A DNA stretch of 64,000 nt. Origin: JAICYJ01 sp038212095 (GTDB lineage Bacteria > Actinomycetota > Thermoleophilia > Gaiellales > JAICJC01). The DNA lies in the NCBI GenBank assembly GCA_038212095.1, contig JBBQUW010000007.1:1-64000 (forward strand), written 5' to 3'. Position numbers and translations under genes: made by a program. The notes beneath the pieces were generated by a model. The model had not been told where the DNA came from, did no database searches, and saw only the letters and a program-made list of their open reading frames with translations. Positions 57,891 to 64,000 of this stretch are shown here, piece after piece (the first letter of the stretch is position 1; every line of letters begins with the position of its first letter).

Positions 57891-58796
57891 ATGCGGGTAC
57901 TGATCATGCAGGATGTCTCGCCGACCGGGCTGGCCGAGCTGAGCGACCACGAGCTGGTGCGTGGATCTGATCCCGAAGGCTGCGATGCCGCCGTCTGCTA
58001 CCTCGTCGACCTCATCGACGAGCAGTTCCTGGCCACACCAGGGCTGCGCGCACTGGCCACCGTGTCGGTCGGTCTCGACCACGTCGACCTCGTTGCCGCC
58101 GAGCGGTTCGGCATTCCGATCGCGTACACCCCGGACGTTCTCACCGAGGCAACCGCCGATCTCACCTTCGCGCTGATGCTGGGCGCCGCCCGCCGCATGG
58201 GGGAGGCAGAGCGGTACCTGCGCGCCGGGCGCTGGACGGAGTGGAGCTTCGATCTGCTGCTCGGCACCGACGTGCACGGAAAAACGCTTGGCATCGTCGG
58301 CCCGGGACGCATCGGGCGGGCGGTCGCGCGCCGTGCCGAGGGCTTCGGCATGCGAGTGTTATTCGCCGGCCGTGATCGGGAAGAGCTGGACCGCGTGCTG
58401 GCCGAATCTGACTTCGTGGCGGTGACGGTGCCTCTGTCCGACGCCACCCGCCACCTGATAGGCGCGCCGGAGCTTGCCCGCATGAAGCCGGGCTCGATCT
58501 TGGTCAACGCGAGCCGCGGCGCGGTGGTGGACGAGCAGGCGCTGGCCGGCGCGCTGCGCTCCAAGCATCTGGCCGCCGCCGGCCTGGACGTGTTCGAGAA
58601 CGAGCCGCAGGTGCACCCCTCCCTGCTGGCGTGTGAGACGGCGCTGTTGGTGCCCCACATCGGCTCGGCTACCAGCGAGACGCGCGAAGGGATGGCGCGG
58701 CTCGCCTGCCGCGGTCTGGCCCAGATACTGCGCGGTGAGCGCCCCCCCAACCTGGCGAATCCGCAGGTGTGGCCGATCGTGGCGGAGGCTCGCTGA
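57891..58796 (+). CDS. D-isomer specific 2-hydroxyacid dehydrogenase
   Basis: A 301-residue NAD(P)-dependent dehydrogenase, probably a glyoxylate/hydroxypyruvate reductase or relative. The Rossmann motif is GKTLGIVGPGRIGRAVARRA near residue 130. The catalytic Arg is in LVNASRGAVVDEQAL, the Glu in GLDVFENEPQVHPSL and the His in LLVPHIGSATSETREGM. All three are present. GGGGGGAGG precedes ATG 57891. Its TGA overlaps the ATG of the RidA gene by one base, so both are co-translated, which suits a 2-oxoacid and imine-removal pair. Confidence 0.9.
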   Translation: MRVLIMQDVSPTGLAELSDHELVRGSDPEGCDAAVCYLVDLIDEQFLATPGLRALATVSVGLDHVDLVAAERFGIPIAYTPDVLTEATADLTFALMLGAARRMGEAERYLRAGRWTEWSFDLLLGTDVHGKTLGIVGPGRIGRAVARRAEGFGMRVLFAGRDREELDRVLAESDFVAVTVPLSDATRHLIGAPELARMKPGSILVNASRGAVVDEQALAGALRSKHLAAAGLDVFENEPQVHPSLLACETALLVPHIGSATSETREGMARLACRGLAQILRGERPPNLANPQVWPIVAEAR

Positions 58797-59176
58797 TGGC
58801 TCGCCGAGCGGTCACGGTCGACGTCACCCGGCTCGGCCCCTACTCGCCGGCGATCATCGCCGAGGGCCGGTTCGTGTTCGTTTCGGGGCAGGGTCCGCTG
58901 CGGGACGGTCGGTACGATCCCGGCAGCGGCGTGGGTGACGAGACGCGGCTGGCGCTCGAGAACCTGCTCACGATCCTGGCGGCGGCCGACTGCAGCGCCG
59001 CCGATGTCGTGCGCTGCGGCGTGTTCCTGGTGGACATCGGCGATTTTGACGAGATGAACGCTGCGTACGCCGCGGCCTTCCCCGATCCGGCGCCGGCGCG
59101 GACGACCGTCCAGGTGGCGGCGCTGCCTGCCGGCATCCGGGTCGAGATCGACTGCATCGCAGTGCTGCCGGAGTAG
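58796..59176 (+). CDS. RidA/YjgF-family protein
   Basis: A 126-residue RidA-type protein. Family motifs are GPYSPAIIAEGRFVFVSGQG at the N-terminus, ALENLLTILAAADCSAADVV in the middle and PARTTVQVAALPAGIRVEID at the end, with the conserved Arg in PART that contacts the carboxylate of 2-imino acids. It should deaminate reactive enamines/imines or a related intermediate. It is coupled to the hydroxyacid dehydrogenase by a one-base overlap and is convergent with the coiled-coil gene. Confidence 0.9.
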   Translation: MARRAVTVDVTRLGPYSPAIIAEGRFVFVSGQGPLRDGRYDPGSGVGDETRLALENLLTILAAADCSAADVVRCGVFLVDIGDFDEMNAAYAAAFPDPAPARTTVQVAALPAGIRVEIDCIAVLPE

Positions 59177-59177
59177 C

Positions 59178-59762
59178 TCAGCCAGCCTGCGGCGGCTCGG
59201 CGGTGGGCGCGAACAGGTCGCGCACGCCGCTTCGCTTGGGCCGCTCGACGGTTACCTGCAGCGGCTGATCGAGCTTGTCGATCACGCCGTCCACGCCACC
59301 CCCGACATGCTCGACGAGCGCCGACAGGGTGGCCACGTCCTGGCGCAACGCCGCCATCCCGGTCGAGATCAGGTCGACCACCAGCTCCAAGTCCTCGATC
59401 CGGCCCAGCCGCTCGGCCAGCAGGTCGCGGTTGACCTGATCGACCTGGCGCGAGAGGCCGCGAAGCAGCTCGCGCAGTTCGTCCGCCCGGCGCCCGTCGG
59501 AGTGGCTGCTCATGGCCCGCTCGACCGCCCGCTCGACGTGCTCGGGCAGGCTCTGTTCCAGGGAAGCCGCGGTCGAACGCAGCTCGTCGACGTGACTCTC
59601 GGCCCTGGCGAGGATCGTCCGCAGGTCGGGCATGGTCGGCCGCTCCCCGCCCAGGCCGTCCGACTCCGGCTCGTCACCACCCCGGGCGCGCGCCCGCAGC
59701 TCCTGTATTCGACGGTAGAGCTGAGCTTCGGCCTCTTGCATGGGGGTACGCCCGGCGTCCAT
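59178..59762 (-). CDS. Coiled-coil protein of unknown function
   Basis: A protein of about 194 residues, rich in Leu, Arg and Glu. Residues 60-150 have heptad character (LRTILARAESHVDELRSTAA, ELRELLRGLSRQVDQVNRDL). The C-terminus is Pro-rich. ATG 59762 was chosen because a -10-like TAGACT on this strand ends eight bases before it; an ATG at 59834 would overlap the divergent FHA start in a shared CATG. It may partner the FHA gene, but there is no direct evidence. Confidence 0.6.
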   Translation of the reverse strand: MDAGRTPMQEAEAQLYRRIQELRARARGGDEPESDGLGGERPTMPDLRTILARAESHVDELRSTAASLEQSLPEHVERAVERAMSSHSDGRRADELRELLRGLSRQVDQVNRDLLAERLGRIEDLELVVDLISTGMAALRQDVATLSALVEHVGGGVDGVIDKLDQPLQVTVERPKRSGVRDLFAPTAEPPQAG

Positions 59763-59832
59763 CTCGCGACAGTCTACCGTCTCGTCCGGCTCGGTTGGTA
59801 ATCTCGCGGTTGCCGTCTTTGGGAGGTCTGTC

Positions 59833-60216
59833 ATGCACGAATACGACGACGAGGTCAGCTATACCCGGATCATCGATCCGGCCCCAAGCGGCGACGAGTT
59901 CGCGCCGCCGCCGCGCGGCGAACGGCCGGCTCTGGTGTGGCGCCCGCGGCTGGGCGAGGATCAGGCCTACCAGCTCGAAGGGCGAATCACCAAGCTCGGG
60001 CGCCATGACGAGAACCACATCGTACTGGCCGGGCCAACCGTCTCGGCACGCCATGCAACCGTGCGGATCGAGCCGATCGGCGTGGTGCTGGAGGACGAGG
60101 GCAGCCTCAACGGCACGTTCGTGAACGGCGAGCGGATCGAGCAGCGCCTGCTCGAGGAGGGCGACCGTATTCAGGTCGGCCCTCACCTGCTCGTGTTCGT
60201 GCCGGCCGCGAGCTAG
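59833..60216 (+). CDS. FHA domain protein
   Basis: A 127-residue protein with a forkhead-associated domain from about residue 45: ITKLGRHDENHIVLAGPTVS then ARHATVRIEPIGVVLEDEGS and LNGTFVNGERIEQ. The phosphothreonine-binding Arg, Ser and His (GRHDEN, SARHA) and NG(T/S) are all present. It should bind a phosphothreonine peptide in signalling; an N-terminal acidic and aromatic tail (MHEYDDEVSYTR) may itself carry a phospho-site. GGGAGG precedes ATG 59833. No kinase is in the window. Confidence 0.9.
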   Translation: MHEYDDEVSYTRIIDPAPSGDEFAPPPRGERPALVWRPRLGEDQAYQLEGRITKLGRHDENHIVLAGPTVSARHATVRIEPIGVVLEDEGSLNGTFVNGERIEQRLLEEGDRIQVGPHLLVFVPAAS

Positions 60217-60245
60217 AGGCCGGTGCTGGAGTGGGCTACGGGCCG

Positions 60246-60701
60246 CTACTCGGCGTCGAACGCCAGGGCCGACCACGACGGCACCGGCGCCAACTCCAGC
60301 AGGGGTGCTTGGTCGCTGGGCATGCGGTACGCGAAGCTGCCCGATGTCTCGTCGAACGAGACGTCCAACAGCCCCTGCTTGACGCGGTGATCCAGCCAAG
60401 CCCCGCGGAACACCAGCTTGCGCAGCCAGTAGCTGAGCGGCTCCGGGTGCATCGCGTCGAGCGCGACCTGGTGTACGCGCAGGTGGCGGCCGAGCGCCGT
60501 GTGCTCGGAGCGCACCCGGCCCGCCGAGGTCAGCTCGACCAGGTCGTCCGCCTCATCGGCGGTCAGGTCTCGCTGTGGCACCAGCTGCAGCCGGACGGCC
60601 GCGGCCACCACCCGCTGGGTGAAGTCGGTGCGCGAGAAGCCGTACCGATAGTCGAGGAACTCGACCACGAAGTCGTCGCCAGAGTGATAGTCCGCGTCCA
60701 C
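60246..60701 (-). CDS. Hypothetical protein
   Basis: A protein of 151 residues from GTG 60701. The N-terminus (DADYHSGDDFVVEFLDYRYG) is acidic and the middle (LVPQRDLTADEADDLVELTS) is helical. The C-terminus contains WLRKLVFRGAWLDHRVKQGL and ends in FDAE. I recognise no domain. A TTACTC on this strand lies ten bases before the GTG and may be a -10 element. It converges on the FHA gene and diverges from the DUF192 gene, with 17 bases between starts. Confidence 0.55.
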   Translation of the reverse strand: MDADYHSGDDFVVEFLDYRYGFSRTDFTQRVVAAAVRLQLVPQRDLTADEADDLVELTSAGRVRSEHTALGRHLRVHQVALDAMHPEPLSYWLRKLVFRGAWLDHRVKQGLLDVSFDETSGSFAYRMPSDQAPLLELAPVPSWSALAFDAE

Positions 60702-60718
60702 CGAGAGGAAGAGTAACG

Positions 60719-61060
60719 ATGCCCCGATTTCGACTCGAGCGCGGCCCGGTCGTCTGCGAGCAGGGCGTGGTGGCGGACACCGCCTGGTCACGGAGCAAAG
60801 GCCTGCTGGGGCGCAGCGGCATGGGCGAACAGGAGGGCCTGTGGATCCAGCCCACCAGCTCGATCCACATGTGGTTCATGCGATTTGCGATCGATGTGGT
60901 GTGGGCCGCCGACGACGGCCGAGTGCTCAAGCTTGTCGAGAGCATCCGGCCGTGGCGGATGTCGTTTTGCCGTGGCGCCAAGGTGGCGCTCGAGCTGCCC
61001 GTGGGCGCGATCGCGCGCAGCGGCGTACGGGTGGGGGATTACCTGGTGATCGAACGCTGA
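60719..61060 (+). CDS. DUF192 family protein
   Basis: A 113-residue DUF192 protein. The core RSKGLLGRSGMGEQEGLWIQ followed by SSIHMWFMRFAIDVVW and a late VLELP-like VALELPVGAIARSGVRVGD match this widespread family of small beta-rich proteins of unknown function. No signal peptide is present, although many relatives are exported. TAACGATG at the start suggests a leaderless or very short leader message. It is convergent with the peptide ABC transporter operon. Confidence 0.85.
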   Translation: MPRFRLERGPVVCEQGVVADTAWSRSKGLLGRSGMGEQEGLWIQPTSSIHMWFMRFAIDVVWAADDGRVLKLVESIRPWRMSFCRGAKVALELPVGAIARSGVRVGDYLVIER

Positions 61061-61073
61061 TCGCCGCGGCGAC

Positions 61074-62720
61074 CTACTTCGACAGCCACATCTCCGGTAG
61101 CAGCTCGAAGTAGCTGCCCGTGAACACCAGGCCGTGCAGCTTGGGCGAGACGAACTTCGCCTCCTCCAGGTGCAGGAACGGCGCCCAGCCGGCGTCGTGC
61201 TGCATGAAGTAGGCATCGATCGCCGCCCAAGCGGCGTTGCGCTGTGCGCCCAGCGGCATCCGCTTGGTGGCGTCGATCATCGCGTTCAGCCGCGGGTCGT
61301 TCGTGTTCGACACGTCGTTGTTGCCAACCTTGACGATGTGCTCGCCGTTGAGGGTGGTGTCGATGAAGTCCTCGCCCTCAGGAAAGTCCTGGTCGAAGTG
61401 GTTGAACGCGATCTGGGGATCGCTGCGTTGGATCAGCAGCGTGTCCCAGTACACGGAGTCGTCCAGCGTCTTGACGCCGGTCACGTCGAGGCCGATCGAG
61501 CTCAGCACCGAGGCGAGGTACTGGGCCGCCTTGGGCGCTGGGTCGGCGTTTGTCGTCCAGATCTCGACCTTGGCGCCGGTGGCGCCGGCGTCCTGCACCA
61601 ACTGCTTCGCCTTGGGAACGTCGTGGGGATAGAGGTGGTGCTCGACGTAGCTCGAACCGAACCCGGGCGGCAGCACCGTCTCGGACGCCGTCGCCTGGCC
61701 GCCGAAGATCTTCACCAGCGCATTACGGTCGATCGCATAGTTGACCGCCTGTCGCACCTGCAGCTTGTCGAACGGCGGCTTCAGCGAGTTCATCGAGAAG
61801 TACGTCACGTTGTTGCGTGGAAACAGGTGTACCTGGTTTGGGTACTGCGGCTTGAGCGCCGTCCAGCGGTCGGCAGGCACGGCCTCCATGTACCAGTCGA
61901 GCTGGCCCGAGATCGTCTCGTTGACCGCCTGCTCGGGGGTGACACCGATCGTGACGTCGATCTCGTCCAGGTGTCCATTGGGCGAGTTGGACGTCCACTG
62001 GTGGAAGTTTGGGTTGCGCTTGAGCACGATCTGCTGCTTGGGCACGTAGCTGGTGATCATGTAGGGGCCGGTCGCGATCCGCCACTGGGCGTCGGTCGAG
62101 ATGTCTTTGTACGGTGTGCCTTTTGGCACCGCAAACGCGAACGGGATGGCAAGGTCGTCCAGGAACGCGCCATCCGGCTGCACCAGGTGGAAGGTGATGG
62201 TCATCGAGGCGTCGTTCGCGACGATGCCGGAGATGTGGGGCGCGCTGTGAGCGGCGTAGGCGTCCGCCCCGACGATGTCCGAGTAGAAGCCGACCCCGGG
62301 CGAGCCGACGTGGAACAGCCGCTCGATCGAGTACTGGAAGTCGGAGGGCTTCACCTCGCGGCTGACCGGCGGCGAGAACATGACGCCCTTGCGAACCGTG
62401 AAGGTGTAGGTTCGTCCCCCGTTGCTGACCGTTGGCATCGCCGACGCGATGTCGGGCAGGATCGTCGCCTGCGCGCCGCCACCCGCCTTCTTGAACGTGA
62501 GCAGGCCGTTGTTGGTGGCCTCCAACAGCTGCCAGCCCTCGACCGCGAACGCGATGCCGGTATCAAGGTGATCCGGGTTGTCGGGAATGCCGGCGTGCAG
62601 GGTTCCACCGTTGACAGGCGTCGTGGCCGAGCCGCCCCCGCCTGAGTTGGCCGAGCTGCCCGAGGAGCAGCCTGCGAGTGCGAAGGCCGCGAGGATGACA
62701 GCGATCAGCTGGCGGTACAT
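61074..62720 (-). CDS. Peptide/solute ABC transporter substrate-binding lipoprotein
   Basis: Family 5 extracellular solute-binding protein (DppA/OppA type) of 548 residues. A lipoprotein signal (IAVILAAFALAGCSSGSSA) anchors it outside. The typical HAGIPDNPDHLDTGIAF, TFTVRKGVMFSPP, KPSDFQYSIERLF and YMITSYVPKQQIVLKRNPNF segments follow. It should deliver oligopeptides, nickel or related ligands to the permeases encoded downstream. AGGAG lies before ATG 62720 on this strand. In this window the order is permease C, permease B, binding protein, all on the minus strand. Confidence 0.92.
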   Translation of the reverse strand: MYRQLIAVILAAFALAGCSSGSSANSGGGGSATTPVNGGTLHAGIPDNPDHLDTGIAFAVEGWQLLEATNNGLLTFKKAGGGAQATILPDIASAMPTVSNGGRTYTFTVRKGVMFSPPVSREVKPSDFQYSIERLFHVGSPGVGFYSDIVGADAYAAHSAPHISGIVANDASMTITFHLVQPDGAFLDDLAIPFAFAVPKGTPYKDISTDAQWRIATGPYMITSYVPKQQIVLKRNPNFHQWTSNSPNGHLDEIDVTIGVTPEQAVNETISGQLDWYMEAVPADRWTALKPQYPNQVHLFPRNNVTYFSMNSLKPPFDKLQVRQAVNYAIDRNALVKIFGGQATASETVLPPGFGSSYVEHHLYPHDVPKAKQLVQDAGATGAKVEIWTTNADPAPKAAQYLASVLSSIGLDVTGVKTLDDSVYWDTLLIQRSDPQIAFNHFDQDFPEGEDFIDTTLNGEHIVKVGNNDVSNTNDPRLNAMIDATKRMPLGAQRNAAWAAIDAYFMQHDAGWAPFLHLEEAKFVSPKLHGLVFTGSYFELLPEMWLSK

Positions 62721-62748
62721 GTGCAGCTCCTGGCTTGAAGGGGGGTGT

Positions 62749-63717
62749 TCACGATGCGCGGCTGCGCGGGTCGAGCCACAGGTAGGCGACGTCGACCAGG
62801 GTGTTGAATATGACGACGAAGAATGCGCCGTACATGGTGAGAGCCATCAGCGGCGGCAGATCGAGGTGGGCAACGGATTCCTGGGCATACTGGCCGACGC
62901 CCTCGAGGCCGAAGATCGGCTCGATCAGGATCACGGTGCCGCCCACCGCGGCGCCGAAATCGAGGCCGAACAGCGTCACGACCGGGATCAGGCAGGTGCG
63001 CAGCGTGTGGCGGGTCAGCACCCGCCACGACGAGAGTCCCTTCGCCCTGGCGGTGCGCACGTAGTCCAGGTGGCGGGTCTCGAGCAGGGAGCTGCGAACG
63101 ACGCGGGCGTAGAACCCGATCGAGACGACCGCCAGGGTGATCCAGGGCAGGAAGAGGTGGGTCGCCCAGTCCAGCGGGCTGTGGCTGATCGGCACATACT
63201 GGCCGGCGGGGATCCATGAGAACAGCGGATTGGAGGCGTAGCGGAACGTCAGCAGGTAGAGCAGCACCGCGCCCAGCCAGAAGATCGGCATCGAGACGCC
63301 CGCCAACGCCACGATCGTCAGTACTCGGTCGAGCCAGCGGCCCTGGTAGATGCCTGATACCACGCCGGTCGTGACGCCGAATACCAGCCAGATCAGCCCG
63401 GCGCCGATCGCGAGCGAGAGCGTGCGCGGGATGCCGCGCTGGATGGCCGGCACCACCGGCGTCTGATCCTGGTAGCTGATCAGGTCGCGTTTGATGAAAA
63501 GCCGCTCCATCATGTCGCCGTACTGCACGATCACGGGCCGGTCGAAGCCCCAGTCGCGGCGGATCTGGCGGATGTTCTCCTGCGTCGGGTGGCGGCCCGC
63601 CAGCCGCAGCGCCGGATCGCCGCCGGGAATCACGTTGAAGATCACGAACACGAGTACCGAGATCGCGAACAGCACCGCGATCAGGCCGGCGATGCGCGTC
63701 GCCACGGCTCGTGCCAT
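62749..63717 (-). CDS. ABC transporter permease, DppB type
   Basis: Inner-membrane permease of 322 residues with about six helices. It opens with a membrane segment FAISVLVFVIFNVIPGGDP typical of DppB/OppB, has the ATPase-contact EAA loop YVRTARAKGLSSWRVLTRHT near residue 225 and ends with FNTLVDVAYLWLDPR. Its ATG overlaps the stop of the C-type permease (ATGA), and it precedes the binding protein gene by 28 bases. It imports the ligand together with its partner permease. Confidence 0.93.
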   Translation of the reverse strand: MARAVATRIAGLIAVLFAISVLVFVIFNVIPGGDPALRLAGRHPTQENIRQIRRDWGFDRPVIVQYGDMMERLFIKRDLISYQDQTPVVPAIQRGIPRTLSLAIGAGLIWLVFGVTTGVVSGIYQGRWLDRVLTIVALAGVSMPIFWLGAVLLYLLTFRYASNPLFSWIPAGQYVPISHSPLDWATHLFLPWITLAVVSIGFYARVVRSSLLETRHLDYVRTARAKGLSSWRVLTRHTLRTCLIPVVTLFGLDFGAAVGGTVILIEPIFGLEGVGQYAQESVAHLDLPPLMALTMYGAFFVVIFNTLVDVAYLWLDPRSRAS

Positions 63718-64000
63718 CAGCCCCGCAACCTGATCTTGCTATGGGGATCGAAAGCGTCGCGGACGGCGTCTCCCAACACGTTCAAAGAGACGACCGTGAG
63801 CATGATGGCGATGCCAGGGGCGACCGTCAGCGCAGGCGCGGTGACGATCGTCTGGTAGCCCTGCTCGATGATGTTGCCCCAGCTTGGCGTCAGGATCGGG
63901 ACGCCGACGCCCAGGAACGAGAGTGCGGCCTCGGTGAGGATGTTGTTCGCGACGATCAAGGTCAGGAACACGAGCGTGATCGACGCGATGTTGGGCAGCA
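63717..64000 (-). CDS. ABC transporter permease, DppC type (5' end outside window)
   Basis: C-terminal part, about 93 residues, of the second permease. The end of the EAA-type region and last helices are visible: ANNILTEAALSFLGVGVPI, TPSWGNIIEQGYQTIV, then PGIAIMLTVVSLNVLGDAVR and the ending DAFDPHSKIRLRG, all typical of DppC. The frame runs off the right edge of the window. It is upstream of dppB on the minus strand and coupled to it by an ATGA overlap. The ATPase genes are probably beyond the edge. Confidence 0.92.
   Translation of the reverse strand, partial: LPNIASITLVFLTLIVANNILTEAALSFLGVGVPILTPSWGNIIEQGYQTIVTAPALTVAPGIAIMLTVVSLNVLGDAVRDAFDPHSKIRLRG

Noticed and set aside
59763..59834. 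Start of the coiled-coil gene at ATG 59834
   Set aside because: It would share a CATG with the FHA start and remove both promoters. ATG 59762 lies just after a TAGACT box.

Overview
The window is one continuous stretch of high-G+C actinobacterial chromosome. Several features point to the phylum Actinomycetota and, by inference, to a deep branch such as Thermoleophilia: a whiA-gap-pgk-tpiA glycolytic locus, a WhiG/FliA-type sigma factor, a fused PafBC regulator, two operators matching the actinobacterial LexA consensus, and many leaderless genes with a TAnnnT -10 box directly before the start codon. The species cannot be named from the sequence.

Layout. 1-5 kb: end of whiA, a candidate structured RNA, then a tightly coupled lower-glycolysis operon (gap, pgk, tpiA, gpmI). 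5-11 kb: an ECF sigma factor, a metallophosphoesterase and an M48 membrane protease diverging from one palindromic promoter, a DUF3467 protein, argS with a degenerate HIGH motif, and a WhiG/FliA-like sigma factor with a structured leader. 11-19 kb: a response regulator split by an amber codon, a remnant of a medium-chain dehydrogenase, two chemoreceptors, tRNA-Gly(CCC), a cNMP-domain/thioredoxin-reductase-like fusion and an APH-fold kinase. 19-28 kb: cupin, a HELTH-motif lipoprotein, small membrane proteins, an RDD protein, an ABC exporter pair, an acyl-lipid desaturase and a frameshifted chromate transporter. 28-32 kb: cytochrome c maturation genes (CxxxY-type ccmE, ccmF, a ccmI-like gene) and a PspA homologue. 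32-39 kb: a LexA-box radical SAM gene, hpt with a nuclease-fold partner, and an operon running metallophosphoesterase, cyclic 2,3-diphosphoglycerate synthetase, 2-phosphoglycerate kinase, glpX, a Rho_N-crotonase fusion and a DUF59 protein. 39-50 kb: secreted proteins, an O-methyltransferase, an unknown gene under a second LexA box, bioY, queG, fused pafBC, dinB and a pair of palindromic repeats. 50-64 kb: an HDAC-family deacetylase, an acetolactate synthase/aldehyde dehydrogenase pair, a universal stress protein, an Flp-type pilin with a degraded second copy, dodecin, a hydroxyacid dehydrogenase with RidA, an FHA protein and the start of a peptide ABC transporter.

The most interesting system is the operon at 33.8-39.0 kb. 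It contains both enzymes known to convert 2-phosphoglycerate to cyclic 2,3-diphosphoglycerate, a thermo/osmo-protectant best known from methanogenic archaea, coupled to a phosphoesterase that could turn the product over. A second theme is DNA damage: two LexA-box genes, pafBC and dinB lie within about 17 kb. There is also clear gene decay: an amber-split regulator, a dehydrogenase fragment, a frameshifted chrA and a pilin fragment. No CRISPR array, prophage or intact insertion sequence was seen.
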